Assembly (NCBI GenBank): GCA_035652095.1 | Contig: DASREM010000028.1 | Location: 248,001-312,000, forward strand | Reading direction: 5' to 3' | DNA: 64,000 bases | DNA from: DASREM01 sp035652095 | Lineage (GTDB): Bacteria > Acidobacteriota > Terriglobia > Terriglobales > Acidobacteriaceae | Part shown: positions 43,059 to 51,819 of the stretch, in pieces | Layout: every line of letters begins with the position of its first letter | Position numbering within the stretch: the stretch's first letter is position 1 | Notes under the pieces: generated by a model | The model's database searches: none | What the model was told of the DNA's origin: nothing | Seen by the model: only the letters and a program-made list of their open reading frames with translations | Program-made: the position numbers and the translations under genes

Positions 43059-43151
43059 GGTTCGTTGCTCTTGGCGTTTACAACTTGCTCTACTTTTGTC
43101 GTGCTGAACGTCTCTGTTGCGATGGGCCAATTCACTCGACAGAGGTGCGCG

Positions 43152-43994
43152 ATGCAGGGAAACCGAACAGCTGCTCCGGTCTCAGGGAAGACGATCCGCG
43201 GAGGCGGAATGTTTTTGGCGGTGTTATGGGCGCTTTTGCCCTGCCCGGCGGTTGCCGCGAAGTCCAGCTCCGCACAGATGGTCAAAATTGTGGCCCAAAT
43301 TCAGAGAGCCGACTACGAAGGAGATCGCGCAGCCCTGATTCGACTGTACGACCAGTTAATGCCCTTCGTCTCCAACAAGGAAGTTGGCGCACGGGTCCGA
43401 TACTGGCGGGGCTTTGCGCTTTGGCGCAGGGCGCTCAATGGGGCCAATGAATCGGTCAAGCCTGCAGAGTTGGATTCCGACCTGAAACAGGCGGTCGTCG
43501 AATTCCGAGAAGCAATTTCTGCGGATGCAACCTTCGTTGATGCCAGGATCGCCGCCGCATCATGCTTGTTCTTCCGGCTCTTTCTGAACCGCGGAGACAA
43601 TGAGCGGGTCAAGGAATTTCTCCCTGAAGCCATGCAATGGATGAAGGACGCGCAAACCGCCGCTCCTGATAATCCGCGTTTCCTGTGGGTGCAGGGTGGA
43701 ACGTTCTGGTACCTCCCTCCGGAGCGTGGCGGTGGCGAAACGAAAGCCATGGAAACTTACCAGAAAGGTCTTGAGTCAGCGCGCAAGCAGTCCGCAAGCA
43801 CAGACCCGCTGAATCCGTCCTGGGGCGAGCCTGAACTGCTCATGAATCTCTCCTGGTCCAGCCTTCACGCCTCGAAGCCGGATCCTGATGCCGCCGAAGC
43901 GTACGCAAATGAGGCTCTGAAACGGATTCCTTATTGGCATTACGTTCGCGACATCTTGCTGCCTCAGATCCAGTCCGCGAAGCAGAAGCATTGA
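43152..43994 (+). CDS. Exported TPR-like protein
   Basis: A 280-residue protein with a signal peptide (MFLAVLWALLPCPAVAA). The mature part is helical, with degenerate tetratricopeptide-like units: RYWRGFALWRRALNG, VVEFREAISADATFVDARIAAA, AMETYQKGLESARKQS and AEAYANEALKRIPYWHYVRDIL. Such proteins mediate protein contacts in the periplasm. GAGG six bases before the ATG at 43152 supports this start over an upstream ATG at 42987 that would run through the operator array. Confidence 0.75.
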   Translation: MQGNRTAAPVSGKTIRGGGMFLAVLWALLPCPAVAAKSSSAQMVKIVAQIQRADYEGDRAALIRLYDQLMPFVSNKEVGARVRYWRGFALWRRALNGANESVKPAELDSDLKQAVVEFREAISADATFVDARIAAASCLFFRLFLNRGDNERVKEFLPEAMQWMKDAQTAAPDNPRFLWVQGGTFWYLPPERGGGETKAMETYQKGLESARKQSASTDPLNPSWGEPELLMNLSWSSLHASKPDPDAAEAYANEALKRIPYWHYVRDILLPQIQSAKQKH

Positions 43995-44549
43995 CCGAAG
44001 CATCGAATTCCCTGAATTCGCAGCGTGCCGGTCCTGAACATCAGCAGATGTGTACCACAGCGAAAACGAAGTTTTGGGATCGTGGAAACGGAGCCTTCCT
44101 CGACGATGTTGGCCCGCTCATCATATGTACAAACCACAACTGTGAAGCCACGATCAGAGTTGCCACGAGCGAATTAATATTTTTCTGAATCCACGCGGGG
44201 CTTAGTGAGGTGGGATGACGGGTACGATAACTTCGCAGCATACAACACTTTGCGGCCAGGGGCGCCAGCTTCACCTCATGTTCACTGCGGATAGGGTCCG
44301 GAACTCGAGAATTATCGAGGGTCCCTTCTGACCGCCGGCCACTCGCCTGCTGCAAACCTCTGAGCAGTGCAGCGGAATAACTGACTACAGTCGCCGCGGT
44401 ATGAAGAATCTGCTCAGAAATTCTGGAATTATTCCCGCTGCCTCGCCGCGCATCCGGCTAAGTGCAACCAACTACGTATTGGCACCACAAATGCTAATCA
44501 GTAAGGGAAATTCGACAAAGAAAAACTTATCGAGGATCAAAGCCAAAGC
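43995..44549. other. Intergenic region, AT-richer than its surroundings
   Basis: The 555 bp between the TPR-like gene and the 51-codon gene contain one short perfect inverted repeat (CGAATTC/GAATTCG, 44004-44020) and no recognisable gene. Open frames here have no ribosome-binding sites or familiar sequence. Confidence 0.5.
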
Positions 44550-44705
44550 ATGCCTGATAGCACATGGAAAGAATTATGTGAAGCCATCATGCGAGAAACA
44601 GATCCGCAAAAACTTCTGGCTCTGGTGGAGGAACTGAATCGTACTCTCGATCAGCGCGAGAGGGATCTCAAGTGCCAACGTGGCGCTCAGCCTACGTTCG
44701 ACTAA
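44550..44705 (+). CDS. Small conserved protein, 51 residues
   Basis: Encodes MPDSTWKELCEAIMRE followed by TDPQKLLALVEELNRTLDQR and a short charged tail. It is a single amphipathic helical hairpin of a type I recognise from many acidobacterial genomes, often as orphan genes near regulators. No function is known. The ribosome-binding site (GAGGAT) is somewhat distant. It lies convergent to the response regulator, 26 bp from its end. Confidence 0.7.
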   Translation: MPDSTWKELCEAIMRETDPQKLLALVEELNRTLDQRERDLKCQRGAQPTFD

Positions 44706-44731
44706 GTCACCATCTCTGACTCTCTCTGAAG

Positions 44732-45361
44732 TCAGAGCCAACCTTTTACCCGCGCAATTCGCGCGGCATCCACTCGATTCGAGGCTCCCAGCTTGCTGAT
44801 GGCTTCGGAAAGATAATTGCGCACGGTGCCTTCGGAAAGATTGAGGCTGGCGGCGATGTCGCCGCTGGCCATTCCGTCCCCGGCCAACCGCAAAACCTGG
44901 CGCTCCCGATCCGTTAAGGGATCGGGTTCGCCCCAGGCTTCGGCTGCCAATTCAGGATCGACCACCCGCAGGCCGCGATGTACGCGCCGCACGGCATCCG
45001 CCAGTTCCTCGGCCCGCATATCTTTCAGCAGGTAACCCGACGCGCCAACATCCAATGCGCGACGCAAATATCCCGCGCGCGCGAATGTTGTCAGGATGAT
45101 GACGCGAGTAGAACAACGGTTCCGCTTCAATTCAGCAGCCGCGTCAAGACCGGTCATCTCCGGCATTTCGATATCGGTGATGAACACATCGGGCTTGTGA
45201 GACAGCACGGCCTGGAGCGCTTCTTTGCCGTTGCGCGCCTGCGCGACTACTGAAATGTCTCCCTGGATCTCCAGCAGCGCGGCAAGCGCTCCCAATACCA
45301 TGCCTTGATCTTCCGCGATGACGACGCGAATCGTTTTGCCGCCTTCCCTGGCCGGGGTCAT
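44732..45361 (-). CDS. NarL/LuxR-type response regulator
   Basis: A 209-residue regulator: receiver domain with acidic pocket in VVIAEDQ and phosphoacceptor aspartate in VFITDIEMPEM (about residue 60), then a LuxR helix-turn-helix (LTDRERQVLRLAGDGMASGDIAASLNLSEGTVRNYL). It overlaps the kinase gene by 4 bp (ATGA), so the pair is translationally coupled. By analogy with DesR/YvfU systems it should control the ABC exporter genes encoded upstream in the same operon. Confidence 0.94.
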   Translation of the reverse strand: MTPAREGGKTIRVVIAEDQGMVLGALAALLEIQGDISVVAQARNGKEALQAVLSHKPDVFITDIEMPEMTGLDAAAELKRNRCSTRVIILTTFARAGYLRRALDVGASGYLLKDMRAEELADAVRRVHRGLRVVDPELAAEAWGEPDPLTDRERQVLRLAGDGMASGDIAASLNLSEGTVRNYLSEAISKLGASNRVDAARIARVKGWL

Positions 45362-46440
45362 TGCGCTGTGTCTCCGCTGGTTGGAATGCGAATCGTGAGC
45401 CGGGTGCCGTGGCTGCCATCGCGTTCAAGACTTCCGCCCAGAGCTTCCACGCGCTCGCGCATGCCTCGAATTCCGTTGCCCTCGATGGGTTCGCCGCCGC
45501 GTCCGTCATCCTGAATTTCCAGAACGCAATGTCCGTTGCTCGCCGCCAGTCGTAGCAAACAGTTCTGAGCGCCCGCGTGGCGCACGACATTCGTCACCGC
45601 CTCTCTCACCACCAGGGCGATCACGCTCTCTTGCGCGGGATTCAGTCTCAGCTTGCCGGCTTCCGCATCCACTTTCACTCCTGCCGTTTGCAATGCTGCC
45701 TTGGCTCGGCTGAACTCGGTTTCGATACTGTTGACCCGGTATCCCCGGATCGTGTTGCGGACCTCGGCCAACGCTTCGCGGGAGGTTTGTTCCACGTCGA
45801 ACATCTCCGCCTTGGCCCGCGCCGGATCCAGTTCAACCAATTTCTGCGCTAGCTCCGACTTCAGGATGATTACGGAGAGCGTGTGTCCCAACACATCATG
45901 CAGGTCGCGGGCAATGCGTTCCCGCTCGGCAACCTTCGCCAGCAACTCGATCTCTTCGTTGGCCATTCGTAATTTTGCGGTAGCACGATCGCGCTGCGCC
46001 ACGAAGATATTGGCCACGCACACCGGGATCGAGATGATGCACACCGTGAAGATAAAAGTGGAGGAGATGTTAAAGGCATATGCCTCGTAGGCTGCCAGCC
46101 CGAGCAGTGCCCCAAGCAGGAGGATCGTCTGCCACGGCTTCCCGAACAGGAACGGGAGAGACGATGCTGCATAGATGAAGAACACCGACGCACCAGGATT
46201 GAACGGCGCGAAGCCGACTCCCAACGCCACGATTGCGGTCAGAAACAGGAACTTCCACGGTTTGCGAATCGTGAAGAGGCCGATGAAGAAGAGAACGAAG
46301 ATCGCCGCCCCAGCCAGCGTGATCCCCCATACTTTCCAGTTCGCGTGCGCAGCCCACGGGTGCAGAAAGAAAAACACCAGGTAGAACAGCCATACAAATG
46401 GCGCCCAACTGCGCTCCCGGTCGCTCCCGTACATTTTCAT
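45358..46440 (-). CDS. DesK-type sensor histidine kinase
   Basis: A 360-residue membrane kinase. Residues about 10-150 hold five or six helices; a coiled segment leads to the HisKA_3 phosphoacceptor in ERERIARDLHDVLGHTLSV (H about 189) and a C-terminal ATPase with VREAVTNVVRHA and DDGRGG. There is no periplasmic domain, so it likely senses membrane state or an ABC-linked signal, as DesK and BceS-like kinases do. It starts 33 bp after the permease gene. Confidence 0.94.
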   Translation of the reverse strand: MKMYGSDRERSWAPFVWLFYLVFFFLHPWAAHANWKVWGITLAGAAIFVLFFIGLFTIRKPWKFLFLTAIVALGVGFAPFNPGASVFFIYAASSLPFLFGKPWQTILLLGALLGLAAYEAYAFNISSTFIFTVCIISIPVCVANIFVAQRDRATAKLRMANEEIELLAKVAERERIARDLHDVLGHTLSVIILKSELAQKLVELDPARAKAEMFDVEQTSREALAEVRNTIRGYRVNSIETEFSRAKAALQTAGVKVDAEAGKLRLNPAQESVIALVVREAVTNVVRHAGAQNCLLRLAASNGHCVLEIQDDGRGGEPIEGNGIRGMRERVEALGGSLERDGSHGTRLTIRIPTSGDTAQ

Positions 46441-46473
46441 CGTGTCCCGCTTAGCTTAGTCCAATCACCGAGA

Positions 46474-47274
46474 TCACCCATACATCTTTCCTTCGTCGCG
46501 CCGGAAACCGTAGTACGCGATACCCAGGCATACCAGGGTGAATGCGATCAGGAATTGCCAATGCTGCCAGCCAGGAGTTTCGTCGCCGCCTCCCACAATC
46601 CGTAGCGCAACCTGGGCCAGATGATACGGCGGCAGCAGGTGAGCGGCCTGCCGCATCAACCTTGGCAGAAACATGATCGGCACCCAAAGCCCCGAGCAAA
46701 ATGAAATCGGCAGATAAATCATGTTGATCGTCGCCGGCGCCGAATTGGGGCCGATGAAGTACCCCAATGCCAGCCCCATCGCACAAAAAGGCAGAGATCC
46801 GGCCACTAGCACGCTAATCAGGCGCAACATCTCCAGCGGCGCCATCGTGACTTTGCCGAAGCTAATTCCCAGCAGCATCAGGATCGAGACCACGACCGCG
46901 CTGAAGATCATGCTCATGACCACCTTGCCAATGAAATATGCAGCCGGCGGCATGGGACTGGCTCGCTTCACCTGCAGCCATCCTAAGCCGCGCTCCGCAG
47001 CCAGGGCGGCAGCGGTGCCGAACAGCGAGGTGCCCATGACCCCAAAGGCCCCATATGTGGCCATCAGGTAGGCGGGCGTGCGTACTCCCTGGATGCTCGC
47101 CGACCCCAGCACCAGGCCGAACAGGATGTAGAACATCGTGGGAAAGCCGATGGTGGACACGGAATATGCGCGCAGCCGCAGGTTCTTGAGAAATTCGTAC
47201 TTGATCTCTTTCCAATAAACCGATACGCGGCTGCTCTGCCTGGGGATCGACAACAGATTGGCAACGCTGACCAT
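46474..47274 (-). CDS. ABC-2 type exporter permease
   Basis: A 266-residue membrane subunit with six helices (for example STIGFPTMFYILFGLVLG, VVMSMIFSAVVVSILMLLG) and the ABC-2 motif around INMIYLPISFCSGLWVPIMFLP. It pairs with the ATPase gene 11 bp upstream. Similar ATPase-permease-kinase-regulator sets (YvfR-YvfS-YvfT-YvfU) occur in Bacillus; the cargo is unknown, possibly a lipid or antimicrobial compound. Confidence 0.9.
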   Translation of the reverse strand: MVSVANLLSIPRQSSRVSVYWKEIKYEFLKNLRLRAYSVSTIGFPTMFYILFGLVLGSASIQGVRTPAYLMATYGAFGVMGTSLFGTAAALAAERGLGWLQVKRASPMPPAAYFIGKVVMSMIFSAVVVSILMLLGISFGKVTMAPLEMLRLISVLVAGSLPFCAMGLALGYFIGPNSAPATINMIYLPISFCSGLWVPIMFLPRLMRQAAHLLPPYHLAQVALRIVGGGDETPGWQHWQFLIAFTLVCLGIAYYGFRRDEGKMYG

Positions 47275-47285
47275 AGATCCTCGCT

Positions 47286-48236
47286 TTAATTCGCATGATT
47301 TTCGACGTCGTGGTTGTGCCCGGTCAGCGAGAGAAACGCCTCTTCCAGGCCTGCGCTGGTGACCTCAATTCCACAGACGGCGGCATCCCGGCTCAAGAGT
47401 TCTCGCAGCACAGGTTCGGCTTGTGCGGTTTGAATCTCGACAAGGCCGCGCTCCTCGTGCGCTTCCAGCACACCTGCCCACCCCCGAATCGCGGTGAGGG
47501 GAAGGGAAGTGCGGCAGCGAATGCGTTTTCCCCCGCTGCTCGACTTGATTTGCGCCGGCGTTCCTTCCGCAACAATTTCGCCGCGATTGAGTACCACAAC
47601 CCGATCCGCCAGCGCATCCGCCTCTTCCAGGTAGTGGGTGGTGAGTAGCACGCTTTTCCCGCGCTCGACGAGTCGCCGGATCTGCTTCCACATCAGCCGT
47701 CGCGCTTCCACGTCGAGCCCGACCGTGGGCTCGTCCAGAAAGAGCAGGTCCGGATCGCCGCAGATCGAAAGCGCGAATAGCACGCGCTGTCTCTGTCCCC
47801 CGGAGAGTTCTCCGAAGAGGCGGTCTTTCACGTCCTCCAGACCGGCAAGCGCCAGCGTCTCCGCTTGCGGAAGTGGAGCCGGGTAGTAGTTGGAGAACAG
47901 GTCCACATGCTCGCGTACTCGCAGCGTCTCCGGTACCCGAGCCACCTGCAGCATGGCGCCGGTCTTCACCCGCACGCGGTGATCACGGGGGTCGCCGCCA
48001 AAGATACGTACCGTCCCGCGGTCCGGGGCCAGCAACCCCAGCAGCAACTTCACCGCCGTGGTCTTACCCGCGCCATTGGGTCCCAGTAACGCGACCAGTT
48101 GTCCCGCCGCCACCGATAGCCGCAGTTTGCTTAGCGCGCGTACCTGACCATAGCTTTTTTCAACAGTATCCAGGACGGCGACTGTGGTTTCACCGACGCT
48201 GCCGTTTGTTCGGATTTCAGAAATTGCAGCGGACAT
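47286..48236 (-). CDS. ABC exporter ATP-binding protein
   Basis: A 316-residue ATPase. Walker A GPNGAGKTT, signature LSGGQRQRV, Walker B LLFLDEPTVGLD and the switch histidine in LLTTHYLEEAD are all intact. The C-terminal 80 residues form the extra domain common to drug-export ATPases of the DrrA/CcmA group. The ATG at 48236 has GAGGAGG five bases upstream. First gene of the ABC-kinase-regulator operon. Confidence 0.95.
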   Translation of the reverse strand: MSAAISEIRTNGSVGETTVAVLDTVEKSYGQVRALSKLRLSVAAGQLVALLGPNGAGKTTAVKLLLGLLAPDRGTVRIFGGDPRDHRVRVKTGAMLQVARVPETLRVREHVDLFSNYYPAPLPQAETLALAGLEDVKDRLFGELSGGQRQRVLFALSICGDPDLLFLDEPTVGLDVEARRLMWKQIRRLVERGKSVLLTTHYLEEADALADRVVVLNRGEIVAEGTPAQIKSSSGGKRIRCRTSLPLTAIRGWAGVLEAHEERGLVEIQTAQAEPVLRELLSRDAAVCGIEVTSAGLEEAFLSLTGHNHDVENHAN

Positions 48237-48291
48237 CCTCACCTCCTCGAGCCGACGGCCGTAGAATCACTCGGGGTAGCCGGAAGCGGTA

Positions 48292-48305
48292 GTGAGTAAC
48301 ATCAC
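48292..48305. promoter_or_regulatory. CRP/FNR-like palindrome GTGA-N6-TCAC
   Basis: GTGAGTAACATCAC, in the divergent gap between the ABC operon (start 48236) and the PP2C gene (start 48378). Same core as the two sites near the ZIP gene. Confidence 0.42.
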
Positions 48306-48314
48306 GAGCGTGGC

Positions 48315-48328
48315 ATGACATTTGTCAC
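48315..48328. promoter_or_regulatory. CRP/FNR-like near-palindrome ATGA-N6-TCAC
   Basis: Only 9 bp beyond the preceding GTGA-N6-TCAC site and with one arm mismatch; TGACA/TGTCA arms are perfect. Could form a tandem pair for the same regulator. Confidence 0.35.
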
Positions 48329-48377
48329 GATGCGATGAGCCACGGGAGCCTGCTCCGGTATAATCCACAGTCGGCTT

Positions 48378-49175
48378 ATGTTGCGCCCACCTGCCACATC
48401 GCATGAGGTTGAATTGAAAATCCGGCCCGGGATTGAGCTAGCCAGCCTCACCGACGTGGGCTGCCAGAGAGAAAACAACGAGGACCAGTACTCCTATTGG
48501 GAGCCCGAGAGTGATGAGCAGTTTGCGCTCAAAGGCAGGCTTGCCATTGTGGCCGATGGCATGGGCGGACACGAGGGCGGCCAGGAGGCGAGCCGCATCG
48601 CGGTGGATACGGTCCAGCAGACCTACGCCATGGGCCCGGGGGCTGACATTCAAGCACTACTGACGAATGCTTTTCACGTCGCGCATCGGCGCATCCAGGA
48701 TTTTGCCTTTCGCCGCCCCGAGTTCTCGGGGATGGGAACCACTTGCACCGCCATCGCGCTTCGCCAGAATCAACTTTACTATGCCCATGTCGGCGATAGC
48801 CGGCTTTACCTGTTGCGTGGCTCGGTGCTGTCCCGCCTCACCCATGACCATTCCTATGTCGGGCGTCTGGTGGAAACTGGGGTGATCAGGTCGGAAGAAG
48901 CGGAGTTTCATCCTCAGCGCCACATTCTCACCTCCGCTCTGGGTGCGGGACTGGACATCTCCCTCGATTGCCCGTCAACTCCGGTCCCTGTGCAGAAGGA
49001 TGATCTTCTCGTCCTCTGTTCCGATGGCATGTGGGGGATGGTGAGCGAACGGGAGATTCAGGATGCTCTTGCGGAACGCTCTCTCGAAAAGGCCAGCCGC
49101 AAGCTGGTGGACCTGGCCAAGCAACACGGCGGCCCCGACAATATCACGGTGCAGCTGATAAGAATTTCCGAGTAA
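48378..49175 (+). CDS. PP2C-family protein serine/threonine phosphatase
   Basis: A 265-residue metal-dependent phosphatase of the Stp/PrpC type. The metal-binding residues are in NEDQYSYW, ADGMGGHEGG, CSDGMWGMVS and GGPDNITV. No membrane segment or fused kinase is present, so it acts in the cytosol against Hanks-type kinase substrates encoded elsewhere. Transcribed alone. Confidence 0.94.
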   Translation: MLRPPATSHEVELKIRPGIELASLTDVGCQRENNEDQYSYWEPESDEQFALKGRLAIVADGMGGHEGGQEASRIAVDTVQQTYAMGPGADIQALLTNAFHVAHRRIQDFAFRRPEFSGMGTTCTAIALRQNQLYYAHVGDSRLYLLRGSVLSRLTHDHSYVGRLVETGVIRSEEAEFHPQRHILTSALGAGLDISLDCPSTPVPVQKDDLLVLCSDGMWGMVSEREIQDALAERSLEKASRKLVDLAKQHGGPDNITVQLIRISE

Positions 49176-49348
49176 GCGGTAGCCACACGCCGCCTGCACC
49201 CCACGTCTCTTTTCTGGTCAAAAGCTGAAACGAAGTGCACACCTTAGCCGAAACTTCTCTTCTTCCGGGCGTCCAACCCTTCCTGATTGAGCAAGTTCTG
49301 GAAAGCCTCCACACTGGCATTCCAGTTGCTAACACTACTATGTAAATT

Positions 49349-49371
49349 AAGTCTATTCATTTAATAGACTT
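49349..49371. promoter_or_regulatory. Perfect 9-5-9 palindrome, probable Rrf2 operator
   Basis: Arms AAGTCTATT and AATAGACTT around CATTT, 18 bp before the Rrf2 start codon and AT-rich against a GC-rich background. The position just before the regulator gene suggests autoregulation and control of the ABC operon that follows. Confidence 0.65.
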
Positions 49372-49389
49372 TATGGCAGTATTCCACCG

Positions 49390-49896
49390 ATGAAGATTTC
49401 ACAAAAAGGTTTGTACGCGCTTCAGGCCATGATGATGCTGGCCCGCCACTATAACCAGGGCGCCATTCGCATTCGCGATATCGCCTACGAAGAGGACCTT
49501 CCCGAAAAGTTTCTCGAGCTGATCCTTCTCGAAATGAAAAACGCCCGCATGGTTGAAAGCGTGCGCGGCGCCAAGGGCGGTTACCAGCTTCGCCGTCCTC
49601 CCGCGGAAATCCATCTCAGCGAAATCATTCGCCTGATTGACGGCGCGCTCGCCCCCTTCGGGGATGCCGACCAACTCCGTACGCTCATTGATCGTGACGC
49701 TGAACATCGCGCGCTGTACCAGGTGTTCCTGGACGTGCGGAACGCCGCGGCCCGCATCCTCGAGAACACCACCTTGGCCGATATCGTTGGTCCTGGGGTC
49801 CGTAAGCCAGGTAAGAAGTCCCGCAAGAAAGCAGACCAGGGCGGAGTGCTGCCCATGGTCGTGCACGGCAATCCGAACAGGGGAAAAGATGAGTAA
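49390..49896 (+). CDS. Rrf2-family transcriptional regulator (cysteine-free)
   Basis: A 168-residue regulator. Winged helix-turn-helix: MKISQKGLYALQAMMMLAR, then IRDIAYEEDLPEKFLELILLEM and the wing VRGAKGGYQL. It has no cysteine, so unlike IscR or NsrR it cannot hold an iron-sulfur cluster; it is more like CymR, which works through a partner protein to sense cysteine supply. The lysine-rich tail (KKSRKKADQGG) is extra. It overlaps the next gene by 8 bp, linking it to an importer that would supply sulfur if the sulfonate assignment is right. Confidence 0.92.
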   Translation: MKISQKGLYALQAMMMLARHYNQGAIRIRDIAYEEDLPEKFLELILLEMKNARMVESVRGAKGGYQLRRPPAEIHLSEIIRLIDGALAPFGDADQLRTLIDRDAEHRALYQVFLDVRNAAARILENTTLADIVGPGVRKPGKKSRKKADQGGVLPMVVHGNPNRGKDE

Positions 49897-50896
49897 GAGA
49901 GTCCTGGGGGTTTTGCTGTTCATGGTGTTTGCAGTGCTTGGGTTCGCGCAGACTACTGTTCGCGTGGGCGCGTTTCCGAACATCACGCATCCCCAGGCGA
50001 TGGTGGGGAAGGCGAATGGCCTCTTTGAAAAAGCCATGGGCCCGAATGTGAAGGTCGAGTGGAAGAGTTTCAACGCCGGGCCTTCGGCAATCGAGGCGCT
50101 CTTCGCGGGAGCGATTGACATGGCCTATGTCGGGCCGAATCCCACGATCACCGGCTATGTCCGCTCGCAGGGAGAGGCTTTGAGAGTCGTTGCCGGCGCG
50201 GCCAGTGGCGGGGCATCCCTGGTGGTTCGCAGCGATGCAGGCATTAACAAGCCGGAAGATTTTCACGGCAAGAAAGTGGCCTCCCCTCAGCTTGGCAACA
50301 CCCAGGATGTTGCGCTCCGCGCCTGGCTCAAGTCGCATGGTATGAAGCCGGTTGACAAGGGAGGCGACGTGCGGATTATGCCCATGGCCAATCCCGATCA
50401 GCTGACGCTCTTTCAGAAAAAAGAACTCGACGCGGCCTGGACCCCTGAGCCCTGGGCTACGCGCCTGATCCGTGAAGGCAATGGACGCCTCTTCCTCGAC
50501 GAACGCGAGCTTTGGCCGAACCGCCAGTTCATCGTGACCAACCTGATTGTGAGCGCGAAATTTCTTCGTGAGCATCCGGACGTGGTGAAGAACTGGTTGC
50601 GGGCCAACGTTGAGATCACCGATTGGATTAACGGCCACCTCCCGGAAGCCAAAAAGCTCATCAACCGGCAGATCCAGGCCGAAACTGGCAAGGCAATCCC
50701 GCAGGACCTGATTGACCAGGCCTTCACACGCTTTGAGGTCACCTACGATCCGCTGCGCAACTCGCTGCTTACTTCAGCCAAATCCGCCTTCGATGCCGGG
50801 TTCCTCGGCCGTCAGATGCCCGATCTCTCCAATCTGTATGACTTGACCCTGTTGAACCAGGTTCTGGCGGAAAAGAAAAGGAAGGCCATTCAATGA
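49889..50896 (+). CDS. ABC importer substrate-binding protein (sulfonate/nitrate/taurine type)
   Basis: A 335-residue periplasmic binding protein of the SsuA/TauA/NMT1 group. Signal peptide VLGVLLFMVFAVLGFAQ; mature sequence VRVGAFPNITHPQAMVGKA, FNAGPSAIEALFAGAIDMAYVG and AAWTPEPWATRL are characteristic. It likely binds an alkylsulfonate, but nitrate or thiamine-precursor ligands share the fold. The ATG at 49889 lies inside the end of the Rrf2 gene with GGGGAAAAG upstream. Confidence 0.88.
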   Translation: MSKRVLGVLLFMVFAVLGFAQTTVRVGAFPNITHPQAMVGKANGLFEKAMGPNVKVEWKSFNAGPSAIEALFAGAIDMAYVGPNPTITGYVRSQGEALRVVAGAASGGASLVVRSDAGINKPEDFHGKKVASPQLGNTQDVALRAWLKSHGMKPVDKGGDVRIMPMANPDQLTLFQKKELDAAWTPEPWATRLIREGNGRLFLDERELWPNRQFIVTNLIVSAKFLREHPDVVKNWLRANVEITDWINGHLPEAKKLINRQIQAETGKAIPQDLIDQAFTRFEVTYDPLRNSLLTSAKSAFDAGFLGRQMPDLSNLYDLTLLNQVLAEKKRKAIQ

Positions 50897-51819
50897 CCGC
50901 GTCACCGCAAACTTTCTATCATGGCGATCCCGGCGTGCCATTACGCGGCCGAAACGGTGGAGTGGCAACGCTCCCCCTCCGCGAACCCGCGCCCGGCACA
51001 ACCGCGAAAGTTTCGCTCCAGGAAATCTCGCTCAGCTACAAGGCTGCCAATGGCAAGCGCCTGCTGGCTCTCGACAAGATCAGCCTGCAGGTTCGGCCTG
51101 GTGAATTTCTTTGCATCGTTGGCCCTTCCGGGTGCGGCAAGTCCACGCTGCTTCACCTCATTGCGGGCTTGCACCATCCGACCTCCGGCCAGGTGCTCGT
51201 TGACGATAAGCCCATCGCCGGAACCGGCACCGATCGCATCCTCATCTTCCAGGAACTCGGACTGTTTCCCTGGCTGACCGTGAAACAGAATGTCGAGTTC
51301 GGGATGAAAATGAAAGGAATTCCCAAAGCGGAGCGCAACGAGCGCATTGACTACTATTTGCGCCTCGTGCACCTGTCGCAGTTCAAAGACAGTTACACGC
51401 ACCAGCTTTCCGGCGGCATGCGACAGCGCGTCGCCCTGGCCCGCGCGCTGGCTACAGAGCCGGACGTCCTGCTGATGGACGAGCCTTTCGCCGCCCTGGA
51501 CGCGCAAACTCGCGACCTGCTGCATGATGAACTCGAGCGCCTTTGGGCTGAAACCGGACGCACCGTTATCTTTGTCACGCACAACGTGCGTGAAGCAGTC
51601 CGCCTCGGCGATCGCGTGGTCTTGCTCACCTTCCGCCCTGGCCGCGTGAAACGCGAGTTCAAGATCGACCTTCCGCGTCCGCGGCACCTTGAAGACTTCG
51701 ATGTTGCCGCCTCGGCGCGCGAGATCCTTGGCGAGCTTCGCGAAGAGATCAATCGTTCGCTCGCCGAGGAGTATCAGCAAGGAGTGAAGCCTCACATCGA
51801 ACCCGGAGCCCAGCCATGA
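50893..51819 (+). CDS. ABC importer ATP-binding protein (SsuB/TauB type)
   Basis: A 308-residue ATPase with Walker A GPSGCGKST, Q-loop, signature LSGGMRQRV, Walker B VLLMDEPFAALD and the switch histidine in VTHNVREAVRL. About 40 extra N-terminal residues precede the domain. It overlaps the binding-protein gene and the permease gene by 4 bp each (ATGA), so all three are translationally coupled. Confidence 0.94.
   Translation: MTASPQTFYHGDPGVPLRGRNGGVATLPLREPAPGTTAKVSLQEISLSYKAANGKRLLALDKISLQVRPGEFLCIVGPSGCGKSTLLHLIAGLHHPTSGQVLVDDKPIAGTGTDRILIFQELGLFPWLTVKQNVEFGMKMKGIPKAERNERIDYYLRLVHLSQFKDSYTHQLSGGMRQRVALARALATEPDVLLMDEPFAALDAQTRDLLHDELERLWAETGRTVIFVTHNVREAVRLGDRVVLLTFRPGRVKREFKIDLPRPRHLEDFDVAASAREILGELREEINRSLAEEYQQGVKPHIEPGAQP

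Noticed and set aside
44401..44637. 78-codon rightward frame
   Set aside because: Overlaps the 51-codon gene at 44550, whose sequence is familiar; this one has no recognisable motif.
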